A stretch of 64,000 nt of DNA from Microvirga guangxiensis (GCF_900102135.1 NZ_FMVJ01000011.1:62001-126000); one strand, 5' to 3'; positions 1 through 8,234 are shown, counted from the stretch's first letter. The notes: a model not told the origin generated them from the sequence alone. Numbers and translations are program-made.

Positions 1-570
1 GATGGCGCGCGCTTTGCCAATGCGCTCGTGTCCCTGGGCTGCACCCCTGCCGAGATGACCTGGAAGCAGGGCGTCGACATCCTGTCCTTCGGCGGCACCA
101 AGAACGGCTGCCTGATGGCCGAAGCCATCGTGGTGTTCAACAAGGATCTGGCCGAGGGGCTGGATTACCGGTCGAAGCGCGCCGGGCAGATCATCTCCAA
201 GGGCCGCCTGATCTCGGCGCAGTTCGAGGGCTATTTCGAGGGCGACCACTGGTACGCCAATGCCCGCCACGCCAACCGGCTGGCGAAGATGCTCTCGGAC
301 GGGCTCATCCAGCTTCCCGGCGTGCGTCTTGCCTGGGAGACCCAGGCCAACGAGGTGTTCCCGATCGTTCCGGCCGCCATGGACAAGGCGCTCCGGGATG
401 CGGGCGTGCTCTACCACCCCTGGACGGAACTGAGCCTGCCGGAGGGCGAGAAGGTAGGGCAGGGCGAGGCGCTGATCCGTCTCGTGCTCTCATTCGCGAC
501 GCAGGAAGAGGATGTCCGCAGGGTGCTCGACATCGCACGCTCCGCGGGATCCCGACAGGCGGCGGAATAA
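1..570 (+). CDS. Low-specificity L-threonine aldolase, C-terminal part (5' end cut by window)
   Basis: PLP-dependent beta-eliminating lyase that cleaves L-threonine or allo-threonine to glycine and acetaldehyde in the cytosol. The reading frame is open from base 1 (DGARFANALV..., the conserved segment just after the cofactor Asp), so the gene begins outside the window. The segment FGGTKNG, with the Schiff-base lysine, is followed by the usual small domain ending QEEDVRRVL. About 189 residues are visible, roughly the C-terminal half of a protein of this family. It ends at a TAA and is followed by a strong hairpin shared with the convergent hsp20 gene. Family assignment is firm; substrate preference cannot be read from the sequence. 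Confidence 0.9.
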   Translation, partial: DGARFANALVSLGCTPAEMTWKQGVDILSFGGTKNGCLMAEAIVVFNKDLAEGLDYRSKRAGQIISKGRLISAQFEGYFEGDHWYANARHANRLAKMLSDGLIQLPGVRLAWETQANEVFPIVPAAMDKALRDAGVLYHPWTELSLPEGEKVGQGEALIRLVLSFATQEEDVRRVLDIARSAGSRQAAE

Positions 571-690
571 ACCGCCCTTTGCCCTATCCCCGCCGCATTC
601 TCCGGCGATGTGTGACCCCACGAGACCTTACCAACGGGGTTCACCTCCAGCCCCGGCGGGATATCAAGGACCAGGTTTCAAAAACAAGAA

Positions 691-715
691 AGCGCCCCGG
701 ACGAACCGGGGCGCT
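691..715. terminator. Bidirectional intrinsic terminator
   Basis: A perfect 10-bp stem (AGCGCCCCGG / CCGGGGCGCT) with a 5-base loop, followed by CTTTTT on the plus strand and by a TTTCTTGTTTT stretch on the minus strand. It lies between the convergent threonine aldolase and hsp20 genes and can serve both. Confidence 0.85.
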
Positions 716-744
716 CTTTTTATTTCAGGGCCGTGCCGCAGGCT

Positions 745-1203
745 TTAGGCAGCCCGCTGGGCCTCGATGGCCTGAGTGCCGTTGGCGGAAATCGGGATGA
801 GCTTCGGCTTCTTGGCCTCGGGGGTCTCGCGGACGAGATCGAGGTGGAGCAGACCGTTCTCGAGGCTGGCACCCGTCACCTGCACGCCGTCGGCCAGCTG
901 GAAGCGCCGGTCGAAGCTGCGGGCCGCAATGCCCTGATGGAGCACTTCAGCCTTGCGCTCGTCATTGGGCTTCTTCTCGCCGCGCACGGAGAGGGTGTTC
1001 TCCTTCACCTCGATGGTGAGGTCCTTGTCGGTAAAGCCGGCGACCGCGACCGAGATGCGATAGGCATTCTCGCCGGTGCGCTCAATATTGTAGGGCGGAT
1101 AGCTCGGGGCCGCGTCGACGCCGACCATCTGGTCGAGCATCGAGAACAGGCGGTCGAAGCCGACCGTGTTGCGGTACAGCGGAGCAAGATCGAACTGACG
1201 CAT
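745..1203 (-). CDS. Hsp20-family small heat-shock protein (IbpA-like)
   Basis: ATP-independent holdase chaperone of the alpha-crystallin type, 152 residues, cytosolic. The N-terminal arm (FDLAPLYRNTVGFDRLFSML) is the IbpA/rhizobial class A signature. The alpha-crystallin domain runs from about residue 38 to 130 and ends in the conserved segment ENGLLHLDL. A C-terminal IPI-type anchor motif (LIPI) is present. Upstream on the minus strand are a good RpoH-type promoter and a ROSE-like thermometer that masks the ribosome binding site, so regulation is predicted at both transcription and translation. It is monocistronic and ends before a shared terminator. Confidence 0.95.
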   Translation of the reverse strand: MRQFDLAPLYRNTVGFDRLFSMLDQMVGVDAAPSYPPYNIERTGENAYRISVAVAGFTDKDLTIEVKENTLSVRGEKKPNDERKAEVLHQGIAARSFDRRFQLADGVQVTGASLENGLLHLDLVRETPEAKKPKLIPISANGTQAIEAQRAA

Positions 1204-1230
1204 GGCATATTCTCCTTAGAAGCAACATGC
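1204..1230 (-). promoter_or_regulatory. ROSE-like RNA thermometer hairpin (3' element)
   Basis: Read on the minus strand just before the hsp20 ATG, the leader contains TTGCT, four bases, then AAGGAGA. It is closed by GCAT and ATGC arms. The UUGCU/AGGA pairing across the Shine-Dalgarno site is the defining feature of ROSE elements, which control small heat-shock genes in rhizobia. The roughly 90-nt leader from the predicted start site leaves room for the upstream hairpins. Not folded by program here. Confidence 0.7.
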
Positions 1231-1302
1231 AGTTTTCAGAAGGACCCACCTTTCAAAGGCTGGGCCCCTAAAGCGTGACGCCAATTGGCCGCCACAGCTT
1301 GG

Positions 1303-1331
1303 ATGTGGGGAGGGACATGTTTGCGTTCAAG
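1303..1331 (-). promoter_or_regulatory. Candidate RpoH (sigma-32) promoter of hsp20
   Basis: On the minus strand CTTGAA (1331-1326) and CCCCACAT (1310-1303) are separated by 15 bases, matching the heat-shock sigma pattern CTTGAA-N13-15-CCCCATNT. Transcription would start near 1296, giving a leader of about 93 nt that carries the ROSE-like hairpin. Confidence 0.6.
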
Positions 1332-1382
1332 AGGCTCGCCCTCGGCGGCAAAAGCGCCCTATATAGAAGGCAGTAGCCCCTC

Positions 1383-2456
1383 GTGAGATCTGCCGTGGAA
1401 TTCTTCCCGACCCCCGATAATCCCGTGCCTGGCGAGCCTGTGCTCACCAGCATCACCACCGCTGACGGCATCGCCCTGCGCGTCGCCTACTGGATGCCCG
1501 AGACCGACCAGCCGAAGGGCACGGTCTGCGTGCTGCATGGCCGCGCGGAGTTCATCGAGAAGTATTTCGAGACAATCGGCGACCTCCTGAAGCGTGGCTT
1601 TGCCGTGGTGACCTTCGACTGGCGCGGGCAGGGGCTCTCGGGACGGCAGGTGAAGAACCCGCGCAAGGGGCATGTCCGCCGCTTCGCCGATTACCGGCAT
1701 GACCTGGAAGCGGTTCGCGACCAGATCCTGATGCCCCATATGCCGGAGCCGCATTTCGCCCTCGCCCATTCCATGGGTGGAGCGATCGCGCTCAACGCGG
1801 CCTATGAGAGCTGGCTGCCTTTCCGCCGTCTCGTCACCACCACTCCGATGATCGCGCTGTCCATCGTCAAGCGTACGGGTGGAGCCGTTTTCCTGGCCCG
1901 TCTCCTGAGGTTCCTGGGCCTCGGCAAGATGTTCGTGCCGGGGGGCGGTGAAACATCGATCTCGACCTTGCCGTTCAATGGCAACCGCCTCACGAGCGAT
2001 CCGGTGCGCTATGCCCGCAACGCGGACGCCGCAACCGCCATCGGGCCGGGCGCCATCGGTGCGCCGACGGTGGCCTGGATGGATGCCGCCTTCCGTTTCA
2101 TGAAATGCTTCACCGCGCCGAACTATGCGCTGAAGATCCGCCTGCCGACGCTCATCGTGGCAGCGGGCGCCGACCCGGTCTGCGCCACGCCTGCGACGGA
2201 ACGCTTTGCGGCCCGGCTGAAAGCAGGACACGCCATCGTCATTCCCGGCGCGCGCCACGAGATTCTCATGGAGCGCGACGAGATCCGCGAGCAGTTCTGG
2301 GCGGCCTTCGACGCCTTCATCCCGGGAACGCCCGATCCGGTTTTCGAGCGGAAGCCCGATCTCGAGGCGCTCGGCCTATCGGCTGAGAAGCTCGACGGCG
2401 GCGGCGTGGACCCGGCGGTCGCCCGCAGCGACGATGCGCCCTCCCTTAGCGGCTGA
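1383..2456 (+). CDS. Alpha/beta hydrolase, lysophospholipase (PldB-like)
   Basis: Serine hydrolase of the monoacylglycerol lipase/lysophospholipase family (Hydrolase_4), 357 residues, no signal peptide. The oxyanion segment VLHGRAEF (about 50-57) and the nucleophile elbow HSMGG (Ser130) are intact. The Asp (VAAGADPVC) and His (GARHEI) of the triad follow near the C-terminus. It starts at GTG 1383. The last 81 bases overlap the end of hisN on the opposite strand. It stands alone, and the lipid substrate is not known from sequence. Confidence 0.9.
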   Translation: MRSAVEFFPTPDNPVPGEPVLTSITTADGIALRVAYWMPETDQPKGTVCVLHGRAEFIEKYFETIGDLLKRGFAVVTFDWRGQGLSGRQVKNPRKGHVRRFADYRHDLEAVRDQILMPHMPEPHFALAHSMGGAIALNAAYESWLPFRRLVTTTPMIALSIVKRTGGAVFLARLLRFLGLGKMFVPGGGETSISTLPFNGNRLTSDPVRYARNADAATAIGPGAIGAPTVAWMDAAFRFMKCFTAPNYALKIRLPTLIVAAGADPVCATPATERFAARLKAGHAIVIPGARHEILMERDEIREQFWAAFDAFIPGTPDPVFERKPDLEALGLSAEKLDGGGVDPAVARSDDAPSLSG

Positions 2457-3158
2457 TCCGCCGTCCCAGGTGGTGACGATGCCGCCCGCGCCCTCGATGA
2501 TCGGGACGAGGGCCGCGATGTCGTAGGGCTTGAGGCCCGATTCCACGACGAGATCGATGTGACCGGCGGCGAGCATGCAATAGGCATAGCAATCGCAGCC
2601 GTAGCGGGCGAGGCGGGCCACGCTCTCCACCCGGTCATAGGCGCGCAGATCGTCTCCCGCGAAAAGGCGCGGGCTCGTGGTGGAGATCACCGCATCCTTC
2701 AGCGAGGCGCAGCGGCGCGTCATGAGCTTGCGCTCGCCGCCGGGGCCGCGATAGGTGGCGCTGCCGCCGTCGCCGAAGAAGCGCTCGCCGGTGAAGGGCT
2801 GGTGCATCATGCCGAAGACCGGGCGGCCCTTGTAGGTGAGGCCGATCAGGGTCCCCCAGGTGGGAAGGCCTGAGATGAAGGCGCGGGTGCCGTCGATGGG
2901 GTCGAGCACCCACACGTAATCCGCGTTCTCGTTCTCGGAGCCGAATTCCTCGCCGATGATGCCGTGAGTGGGGAAGCTGCGCTTGATGAGATGACGGATA
3001 GCTACCTCGGCGGCGCGGTCGGCCTCGGTCACCGGGTCGAAGGCGCCGCCCCGGGACTTGTCCTCCGTCGCGATGGCCGTGCGGAAGAACGGCAGGATCG
3101 CTTGGCCGGACGATGTGGCGAGCTCGTTGACGAAATGCGTGAAGTCGATGAGCCCCAT
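2376..3158 (-). CDS. hisN: Histidinol-phosphatase, inositol monophosphatase fold (HisN)
   Basis: Mg-dependent phosphatase converting L-histidinol phosphate to L-histidinol in histidine synthesis. IMPase signatures are in order: DPVTEADR, the metal-binding GEEFG, DPIDGT, and the C-terminal KPYDIAALVPIIEGAGG (split here by family convention as ALVPIIEGAGG). The start is placed at ATG 3158 because family members begin close to the DFTHFVNELA motif. In-frame ATGs at 3212 and 3236 would add 18 or 26 residues. It overlaps the convergent hydrolase gene by 81 bp. The HisN-type sequence is distinct from the SuhB-type IMPase at 58.4 kb. Confidence 0.85.
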   Translation of the reverse strand: MGLIDFTHFVNELATSSGQAILPFFRTAIATEDKSRGGAFDPVTEADRAAEVAIRHLIKRSFPTHGIIGEEFGSENENADYVWVLDPIDGTRAFISGLPTWGTLIGLTYKGRPVFGMMHQPFTGERFFGDGGSATYRGPGGERKLMTRRCASLKDAVISTTSPRLFAGDDLRAYDRVESVARLARYGCDCYAYCMLAAGHIDLVVESGLKPYDIAALVPIIEGAGGIVTTWDGGSAAKGGRIVAAGDRRVHAAAVELLSR

Positions 3159-3289
3159 GCGCCCGAAATCCTCTATGTCTGTTATGTCTGTGCCTTGGGC
3201 TGCAATGCCCATTGTTCTCTCGCTTTTATCAAGCATGCTACAACCGGCAAGACATTAACAATATATCTCGATTCAGCGGGGCGAGGCTC

Positions 3290-4549
3290 ATGGATTCTGC
3301 GGTCAAGACGGCGCCGACCCGTCAGGAAACAGCCGTCTTCCTCATCGCCGCTCTCGCGGCGATCTATGCGATCAGTCAGTTCCTGCGCAATTCGATCGGG
3401 GTCATCGCCAACGACCTTGCCCGCGAATTGTCTCTCTCCGCGACCCAGACCGGGCTTTTGTCCAGCGCCTTCTTCTTCGCTTTCGCGGCGGTGCAGATTC
3501 CCGTCGGCATCGCCATCGACCGCTATGGCCCCAGAAACACCATGCTGGTGACCGCAGCGCTAACCGTTGTCTCCACGATCCTCTTCGCGCTCGCGCCCTC
3601 GGCTTCCGCCTTGATCGCCGCCCGCGCCCTGATGGGGCTCGGCTGCTCCACGTTTCTCATGGCGCCCCTGGTCATCTTCGCGAGGCGCTTCCCGCCTGTG
3701 CGGTTCGCGGGCCATGCGAGCATGCATATGGGCCTGGCCAATATCGGCACCCTCTCGGCGACGGCCCCTCTCGCCGTGTCCGCCGCCTATCTGGGCTGGC
3801 GTACGTCCTTCCTCGCCGTGGCGGGCCTCACGGCCGTGATCGCGCTCGTCCTTGTCTGGGCCGTGCCGAAGGACGAGCCCAAGACCGAAGGCCGTGAGAA
3901 TCTGCGCGAAGCCTTCCGGGGCGTCGCGAGGGCGATCAAGGTGCGCTCCTTCTGGCCGGTCTTCTTCGTGCACCTGACCACCTACGGCTGCTTTGCCTCC
4001 GTCGTCGGCCTCTGGGGCGGTCCATGGCTGACGGATGTTCACGGTGCGGATCTGGAGAGCAGGGGAAACATTCTGCTGATCGGGGCTGGCTCACAGATCG
4101 CCGGGCTGCTCACCTGGGGCGTTCTCGACCGATATTGGGGAAGCTACAAAAGGCTTGTGCTCCTGGCCGGATCGGCCACGGCGCTCCTGCTCATCGGCCT
4201 CGTCGTCCTGCCCCTCGGCCTGACCTCGGCAACAATCTGGTTCGGGCTATTCGGGTTCTGCGTCGCTTATACGCCGGTTCTCATGGCTCACGGAAAGACG
4301 CTCTTCCCGCCTGAAATCATGGGCAGGGGGATCACGCTCATGAATATCGGCACCATGGGCGGCGCCTTCCTCTCCCAGAGCGTCACGGGCATGTTGATCG
4401 ACCTCGTAGGCCGCTCGGAGGCCGGAGGCTACTCACCAGAGGGCTACCGGCTCGTCTTCGCGACCCTGGCAGCGTGGCTGTTGCTGAGCCTGTGCTTCTA
4501 CCTCAGGGCTATCGATTCACATCCAGCCAGATATGCATCAAAGGCATAA
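3290..4549 (+). CDS. MFS transporter
   Basis: Major facilitator superfamily permease of about 419 residues with the expected 12 hydrophobic segments in two bundles and a basic central loop. The loop 2-3 motif appears as GIAIDRYGPRNT, a variant of GxLaDrxGrkxxl. ATG 3290 was chosen because the conserved first helix follows closely (TAVFLIAALAAIYAISQFLR region) and the extra 26 residues from 3212 are not family-like. GGGGCGAGG lies just upstream. The protein resembles the nitrate/oxalate and anion branch of MFS, but the substrate is not identifiable. The gene is divergent from hisN. Confidence 0.85.
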   Translation: MDSAVKTAPTRQETAVFLIAALAAIYAISQFLRNSIGVIANDLARELSLSATQTGLLSSAFFFAFAAVQIPVGIAIDRYGPRNTMLVTAALTVVSTILFALAPSASALIAARALMGLGCSTFLMAPLVIFARRFPPVRFAGHASMHMGLANIGTLSATAPLAVSAAYLGWRTSFLAVAGLTAVIALVLVWAVPKDEPKTEGRENLREAFRGVARAIKVRSFWPVFFVHLTTYGCFASVVGLWGGPWLTDVHGADLESRGNILLIGAGSQIAGLLTWGVLDRYWGSYKRLVLLAGSATALLLIGLVVLPLGLTSATIWFGLFGFCVAYTPVLMAHGKTLFPPEIMGRGITLMNIGTMGGAFLSQSVTGMLIDLVGRSEAGGYSPEGYRLVFATLAAWLLLSLCFYLRAIDSHPARYASKA

Positions 4550-4717
4550 CAAATCCGGAATTTTCTATTGATTTTTGTGCAGCGCGAAGCCAATATTGCG
4601 GTGCGATATGGCGATGGCGTCGCCGCATCGTAGCCCTTCTTGGGCGTTTCCTCCCTAAACTTCGGGCTGCCGGCAACGGTGGCCTTTTTCTTTTTCTGGC
4701 GATGGTTCAGGCGGAGC

Positions 4718-5608
4718 TCACTCCGCCGCGATGCGGCGGGTCGTGAATTCGCCTTCGAGGTCGGCGATAACCTGGATGAAGGCCTGGGTCAGGTCGTCCG
4801 CCAGCACCGTAAAGCCCGGCTTCTTCTGCATGCTGCGCTCGTCCATGTAGAGCGCCCGGTTGATCTCCACCTGAAGCGCATGCCGCCCGAGGGCCGGCTC
4901 CCCGTAATGCTCGGTGATGAAGCCGCCTGCATAGGGCTTGTTGCGCACCACCGTATAGCCGCGCCCCCGCAGGGCCGCTTCCACGAGGTCGATCAGCAGG
5001 CTGTGGCAGGAGGTGCCATAGCGGTCGCCGAGCACGATGTCCGCCTTCGTCCCGTCGTCCCGGCTCACGCTGGAGGAGGGCATGGAATGGCAGTCGATCA
5101 GAATGGCCTGGCCGAACATGTCGACCGTGCGCCGCAGGAGCTGGCGCAGGGCCCGGTGATAGGGCTTGTAGAGCCACTCGATGCGGTGGAGCGCCTCGTT
5201 CACGGACAGCCGCGAATGGTAGATCTCCTGTCCGTCGGCGACGATGCGCGGAATGGTGCCGAGGCCGCCGGCCACGCGCATGGAGCGGGTATTGGCGAAA
5301 GGCGGGAGCCTGCCGTCGAACATGCGGGAATCGAGTTCGTAGGGCTCCCGGTTGAGGTCGAGATAGGCGCGCGGGAACCGGGCCGCCATCAGGGGGGCGC
5401 CAAGCTCGTTCACCGAAGTGAAGAGCTCGTCCACGTAGGCATCCTCCGACCGGCGCAGGGCCACGGCGTCGAGACGCGAGGCGGCGAGGAACGAGGCCGG
5501 GTACACGGCGCCCGCATGGGGAGCATTGAAGACGAAAGGAATCGTCTGCGCCGGAGGCTCGCTGAGAACAAAGGGAGGATCGAACTCGTCGACGATGGCT
5601 GGCCGCAT
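4718..5608 (-). CDS. N-formylglutamate amidohydrolase family protein (copy 1)
   Basis: Zn-dependent FGase family (HutG/DUF-type amidohydrolase), which hydrolyses N-formyl-L-glutamate in the five-step histidine degradation route. About 296 residues. The metal-site motifs NAPHAG, DLNREPYELD and IDCHSMPS are present, as is the ending motif LQVEINRALYMDE. The start at ATG 5608 (MRPAIVDEF) fits the family; an in-frame ATG at 5677 would add 23 residues and no good ribosome site favours either. No hut genes are adjacent, so the physiological substrate is open. A second paralogue lies at 11.5 kb. Confidence 0.85.
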   Translation of the reverse strand: MRPAIVDEFDPPFVLSEPPAQTIPFVFNAPHAGAVYPASFLAASRLDAVALRRSEDAYVDELFTSVNELGAPLMAARFPRAYLDLNREPYELDSRMFDGRLPPFANTRSMRVAGGLGTIPRIVADGQEIYHSRLSVNEALHRIEWLYKPYHRALRQLLRRTVDMFGQAILIDCHSMPSSSVSRDDGTKADIVLGDRYGTSCHSLLIDLVEAALRGRGYTVVRNKPYAGGFITEHYGEPALGRHALQVEINRALYMDERSMQKKPGFTVLADDLTQAFIQVIADLEGEFTTRRIAAE

Positions 5609-5782
5609 GAAAATAGGTGTTCTGGAAAAGAAACTGACGCTTGCTGCTAGTGTAAGGCAGCGGGGCTGCCTGTCCATGACAATATCGTGGGTGCGCTGCG
5701 TCCTTCTTTCACGGGTTATTTACCCTTCCGACGGCATGAAGGTTCTTGAATTCATTCGCCACGATTCGGGGCTTGGCAGCCG

Positions 5783-6139
5783 ATGAAGATTCTTCTCGCT
5801 GAAGACGACAATGATATGCGGCGCTTTCTGGTGAAGGCGCTGGAGAACGCAGGCTACGAGGTAGCCCCGTTCGACAACGGCCTTTCCGCCTATAACCGCC
5901 TGCGGGAGGAGCCCTTCGAGCTTCTCCTGACGGACATCGTCATGCCGGAAATGGACGGTATCGAGTTGGCCCGCCGGGCCACCGAGCTCGATCCGGACAT
6001 GAAGGTCATGTTCATCACCGGCTTCGCCGCTGTGGCCCTCAATCCGGATTCTCAGGCTCCGAAGGACGCGAAGGTGCTTTCCAAGCCCTTCCACCTGCGC
6101 GATCTGGTGAGCGAGGTCGAGAAAATGATGGCAGCCTAA
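5783..6139 (+). CDS. cpdR: Cell-cycle response regulator CpdR
   Basis: Stand-alone receiver domain of 118 residues, the exact size of CpdR. In Caulobacter and relatives unphosphorylated CpdR primes ClpXP for degradation of CtrA-pathway substrates and other proteins. The acidic pair EDD (7-9), the phosphoacceptor D51 in LLTDIVMPEMDG, the FITGF threonine and the K in LSKPFH are all intact. The segment AALNPDSQAPKDAKVLSK is almost invariant in CpdR and separates it from other single-domain regulators. The gene is monocistronic, upstream of tRNA-Val. The RcdA adaptor of the same pathway is encoded at 52.9 kb. Confidence 0.95.
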   Translation: MKILLAEDDNDMRRFLVKALENAGYEVAPFDNGLSAYNRLREEPFELLLTDIVMPEMDGIELARRATELDPDMKVMFITGFAAVALNPDSQAPKDAKVLSKPFHLRDLVSEVEKMMAA

Positions 6140-6159
6140 AAAAGGTTGCCGATCATGAC

Positions 6160-6188
6160 TTGCGCATATGCCCGCTTCTGGGTATATC
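6160..6188 (+). promoter_or_regulatory. Candidate sigma-70 promoter of tRNA-Val
   Basis: TTGCGC (6160-6165) and TATATC (6183-6188) are 17 bases apart. They lie about 43 bases before the mature tRNA 5' end and after the cpdR stop. Confidence 0.5.
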
Positions 6189-6230
6189 GCCCCCACAGCC
6201 GAAGCGGGACGTCAAACATCACCGTTTCCC

Positions 6231-6305
6231 GGGCGCGTAGCTCAGCGGGAGAGCACTACGTTGACATCGTAGGGGTCGCTGGTTCGATCCCAGCCGCGCC
6301 CACCA
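6231..6305 (+). tRNA. tRNA-Val (GAC anticodon)
   Basis: Complete cloverleaf of 75 nt with an encoded CCA end. The 7-bp acceptor is GGGCGCG/CGCGCCC. The D arm GCTC...GAGC, anticodon stem CTACG/CGTAG around TTGACAT, and T arm GCTGG-TTCGATC-CCAGC are all paired. Anticodon GAC reads GUC and GUU valine codons. Confidence 0.98.
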
Positions 6306-6348
6306 TTTTCTTTTTCCGGCCTTCCCGAAGGGCCGCAGGAGACCGGAT

Positions 6349-6474
6349 ATGAAGATCCGTAACTCGTTGAAGTCGATCCGCGGCCGTCACCGCGACAACC
6401 AGCTGGTTCGTCGCAAGGGCCGGGTCTACATCATCAACAAGACCCAGAAGCGCTACAAGGCTCGTCAGGGCTAA
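6349..6474 (+). CDS. rpmJ: 50S ribosomal protein L36
   Basis: Short basic protein of 41 residues ([20 protein letters not shown]..., ending KARQG) on the large ribosomal subunit. It is the long, cysteine-free alphaproteobacterial form that lacks the CCHC zinc ligands of the 37-residue type. GGAG lies nine bases before ATG 6349. The gene follows tRNA-Val closely and ends before a strong hairpin terminator. Confidence 0.95.
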   Translation: MKIRNSLKSIRGRHRDNQLVRRKGRVYIINKTQKRYKARQG

Positions 6475-6515
6475 GTTCGCTGCGGCAACGCCGCGCACAA
6501 CTTTATGAATTGACG

Positions 6516-6555
6516 GCGCATGCCGGGATCCTAGAATCCCGGCATGCGCTTTTTT
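6516..6555 (+). terminator. Intrinsic terminator of rpmJ overlapping the next start codon
   Basis: A perfect 14-bp stem (6516-6529 with 6536-6549) and a 6-base loop are followed by TTTTTT (6550-6555). The right arm contains ATG 6544, the apparent start codon of the downstream TPR gene. Confidence 0.85.
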
Positions 6556-7140
6556 GCGTTCCTGTTGACCTTAATGTTGAGCTTTGCCGCGCATCCCTTG
6601 AATGCGCAGGAGAACGCTCGGCCGAAGGCTCCTCCCAAGGAGCAGCCGCCCGCGCCCAGGCCGGCCACGCTGGATTCGCTGTTCGAGCGCTTGTCCAAGG
6701 CAGGGTCCGAGCGGGAGGCGGAGGGCATATCCAAACTGATCGAGCGGCGCTTTTCCCGCTCAGGCTCGGACACGGCAGACCTGCTTCTCAGCCGGGCCGC
6801 CGAGGCGTTCCAGGATAAAAACTTCCCGCTCGCCATCGAGCTGCTCGACCGCGTGCTCGCCCTGCAACCGAACTGGGCGGAGGCCTGGTATCGCCGGGCC
6901 ACGGTGTTCTACCAGATCGACGATCCGGTAGGCGCCATGGCCGATCTCAGCCGGGCTCTGAAGATCGAGCCGCGCCATTTCAACGCGTGGACCGGGCTCG
7001 GCCATATCCTCATGGCCTCCGACGACAAGGCCCGCGCCCTCGAAGCCTATCGGCGCGTTCTGAAAATCAACCCGCAGGAATCGAGCGTCCAGACCATCGT
7101 GAACCGCTTGCTCCCCGATGTAGACGGGCAGAACCTCTAA
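6544..7140 (+). CDS. Periplasmic tetratricopeptide-repeat protein
   Basis: 198 residues with an N-terminal signal peptide (MRFFAFLLTLMLSFAAHPLNAQ, cut after NAQ), a proline-rich linker, and about three TPR units from residue 90 onward (AEAWYRRATVFYQ, AWTGLGHILMA). It is probably an exported scaffold or assembly factor; no catalytic domain is seen. The apparent ATG lies inside the rpmJ terminator stem and has no clear Shine-Dalgarno site. An in-frame ATG at 6574 would shorten the signal peptide to an unlikely length. Translation may therefore depend on read-through from rpmJ or on an internal promoter. Confidence 0.8.
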   Translation: MRFFAFLLTLMLSFAAHPLNAQENARPKAPPKEQPPAPRPATLDSLFERLSKAGSEREAEGISKLIERRFSRSGSDTADLLLSRAAEAFQDKNFPLAIELLDRVLALQPNWAEAWYRRATVFYQIDDPVGAMADLSRALKIEPRHFNAWTGLGHILMASDDKARALEAYRRVLKINPQESSVQTIVNRLLPDVDGQNL

Positions 7141-7241
7141 AGCCGGCCCCACATCGGTGGGATTGGCGCTCTTCCTGGTTCTCCGCATTTTTTGACGGCG
7201 AACCGGCTCCGCTTCACCGAAAAATGCTCTAACCACGGTTC

Positions 7242-8234
7242 ATGATGAATCTCATCCTCGGCCTTCCGGCAGCTTTCATCCTTCTTGCCTTGGCCGGTGC
7301 GGTCTTCACCTATGCTCACGGCTGGATCATCGCGCGCCGCTATCCGCCCACGGGCCGTTTCATCGATGTCGACGGCTGCAGGCTGCATTACCGGGATGTC
7401 GGGCCTGAAGACACGCCGCGCGGCACCATCGTTCTCCTGCACGGCGCTTCGTCCAATCTCGTGGAATCCATGCTCGGCCTCGGCGCGCAGCTGGCGCGGC
7501 GCTATCGGGTCATCGCCTTCGACAGGCCGGGTCATGGCTGGAGCGAGCGCAGGCCGGGCCTTGGCGAGGCCGAGCCCGCACGACAGGCGGCGCTCATGGC
7601 AGAGGCATTGCGAAAACTCGATGTCCGCAATGCCGTGGTCGTGGGTCATTCCTGGTCCGGAACCATCGTCCCGCTTTTCGCCCTGGATCATCGGGATGTG
7701 ACGGGCGCGATTCTCGTTCTTGCGGGGATCACGACGCCATGGCCCGGCGGTTATGTCGGATGGTTCAGGCGCTTCATCTCATCATGGGCGGGCTGGCTCG
7801 CCATACGCACGCTGGCGCTGCCGGTAACTCTCGCGCTTCGTCCCTGGATGAAGCGAAAGACCTTCTGGCCGCAACCGGCGCCTAGGGACATCGTGCGAAA
7901 GGGTTTCATCCCGCTCGCTTTCAGGCCGCATGCCTATGAAGCCAACATGCATGATTTCGCCGTCATGTACGATGCCGTCGTGAAGCAGAGCGCGCGCTAC
8001 GGCGAGATCCGTGTGCCGGCTGCGGTTGTGGCGGGAGATCGCGACGAAATCGTCTGGACGGATCTTCACAGCCGCGCCTTCGTGCACGCCGTGCCGGATG
8101 CGGATCTGATCATGATGCCGGGCATCGGACACATGCCGCAATATGCGGATGGACAGACGGTTCTTGCTGCAATCGAGGCATTGGCGGAGCGGATCGTCAG
8201 TCCGGAATATCCCGCGACGCAAGCCTCATCGTGA
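7242..8234 (+). CDS. Membrane-anchored alpha/beta hydrolase
   Basis: 330-residue alpha/beta-fold hydrolase. The first 28 residues are a hydrophobic anchor (ILGLPAAFILLALAGAVFTYA). The fold is canonical: VLLHGASSN oxyanion loop, AFDRPGHGWS, nucleophile elbow GHSWSG (Ser137), acid in VAGDRDEIV, and His in MPGIGHMPQ. It resembles epoxide hydrolase/haloperoxidase-like esterases, but the substrate is unknown. Two consecutive ATGs (7242, 7245) give an uncertain start. It is convergent with pyk. Confidence 0.88.
   Translation: MMNLILGLPAAFILLALAGAVFTYAHGWIIARRYPPTGRFIDVDGCRLHYRDVGPEDTPRGTIVLLHGASSNLVESMLGLGAQLARRYRVIAFDRPGHGWSERRPGLGEAEPARQAALMAEALRKLDVRNAVVVGHSWSGTIVPLFALDHRDVTGAILVLAGITTPWPGGYVGWFRRFISSWAGWLAIRTLALPVTLALRPWMKRKTFWPQPAPRDIVRKGFIPLAFRPHAYEANMHDFAVMYDAVVKQSARYGEIRVPAAVVAGDRDEIVWTDLHSRAFVHAVPDADLIMMPGIGHMPQYADGQTVLAAIEALAERIVSPEYPATQASS

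Noticed and set aside
3170..3193. Direct repeat of TATGTCTGT near the hisN start
   Set aside because: Short and confined to the uncertain N-terminal extension of hisN; could be chance.
6256..6498. Minus-strand frame across tRNA-Val and rpmJ
   Set aside because: It reads through the reverse of a tRNA and L36 gene; the peptide [16 protein letters not shown] is a typical tRNA-antisense artefact.
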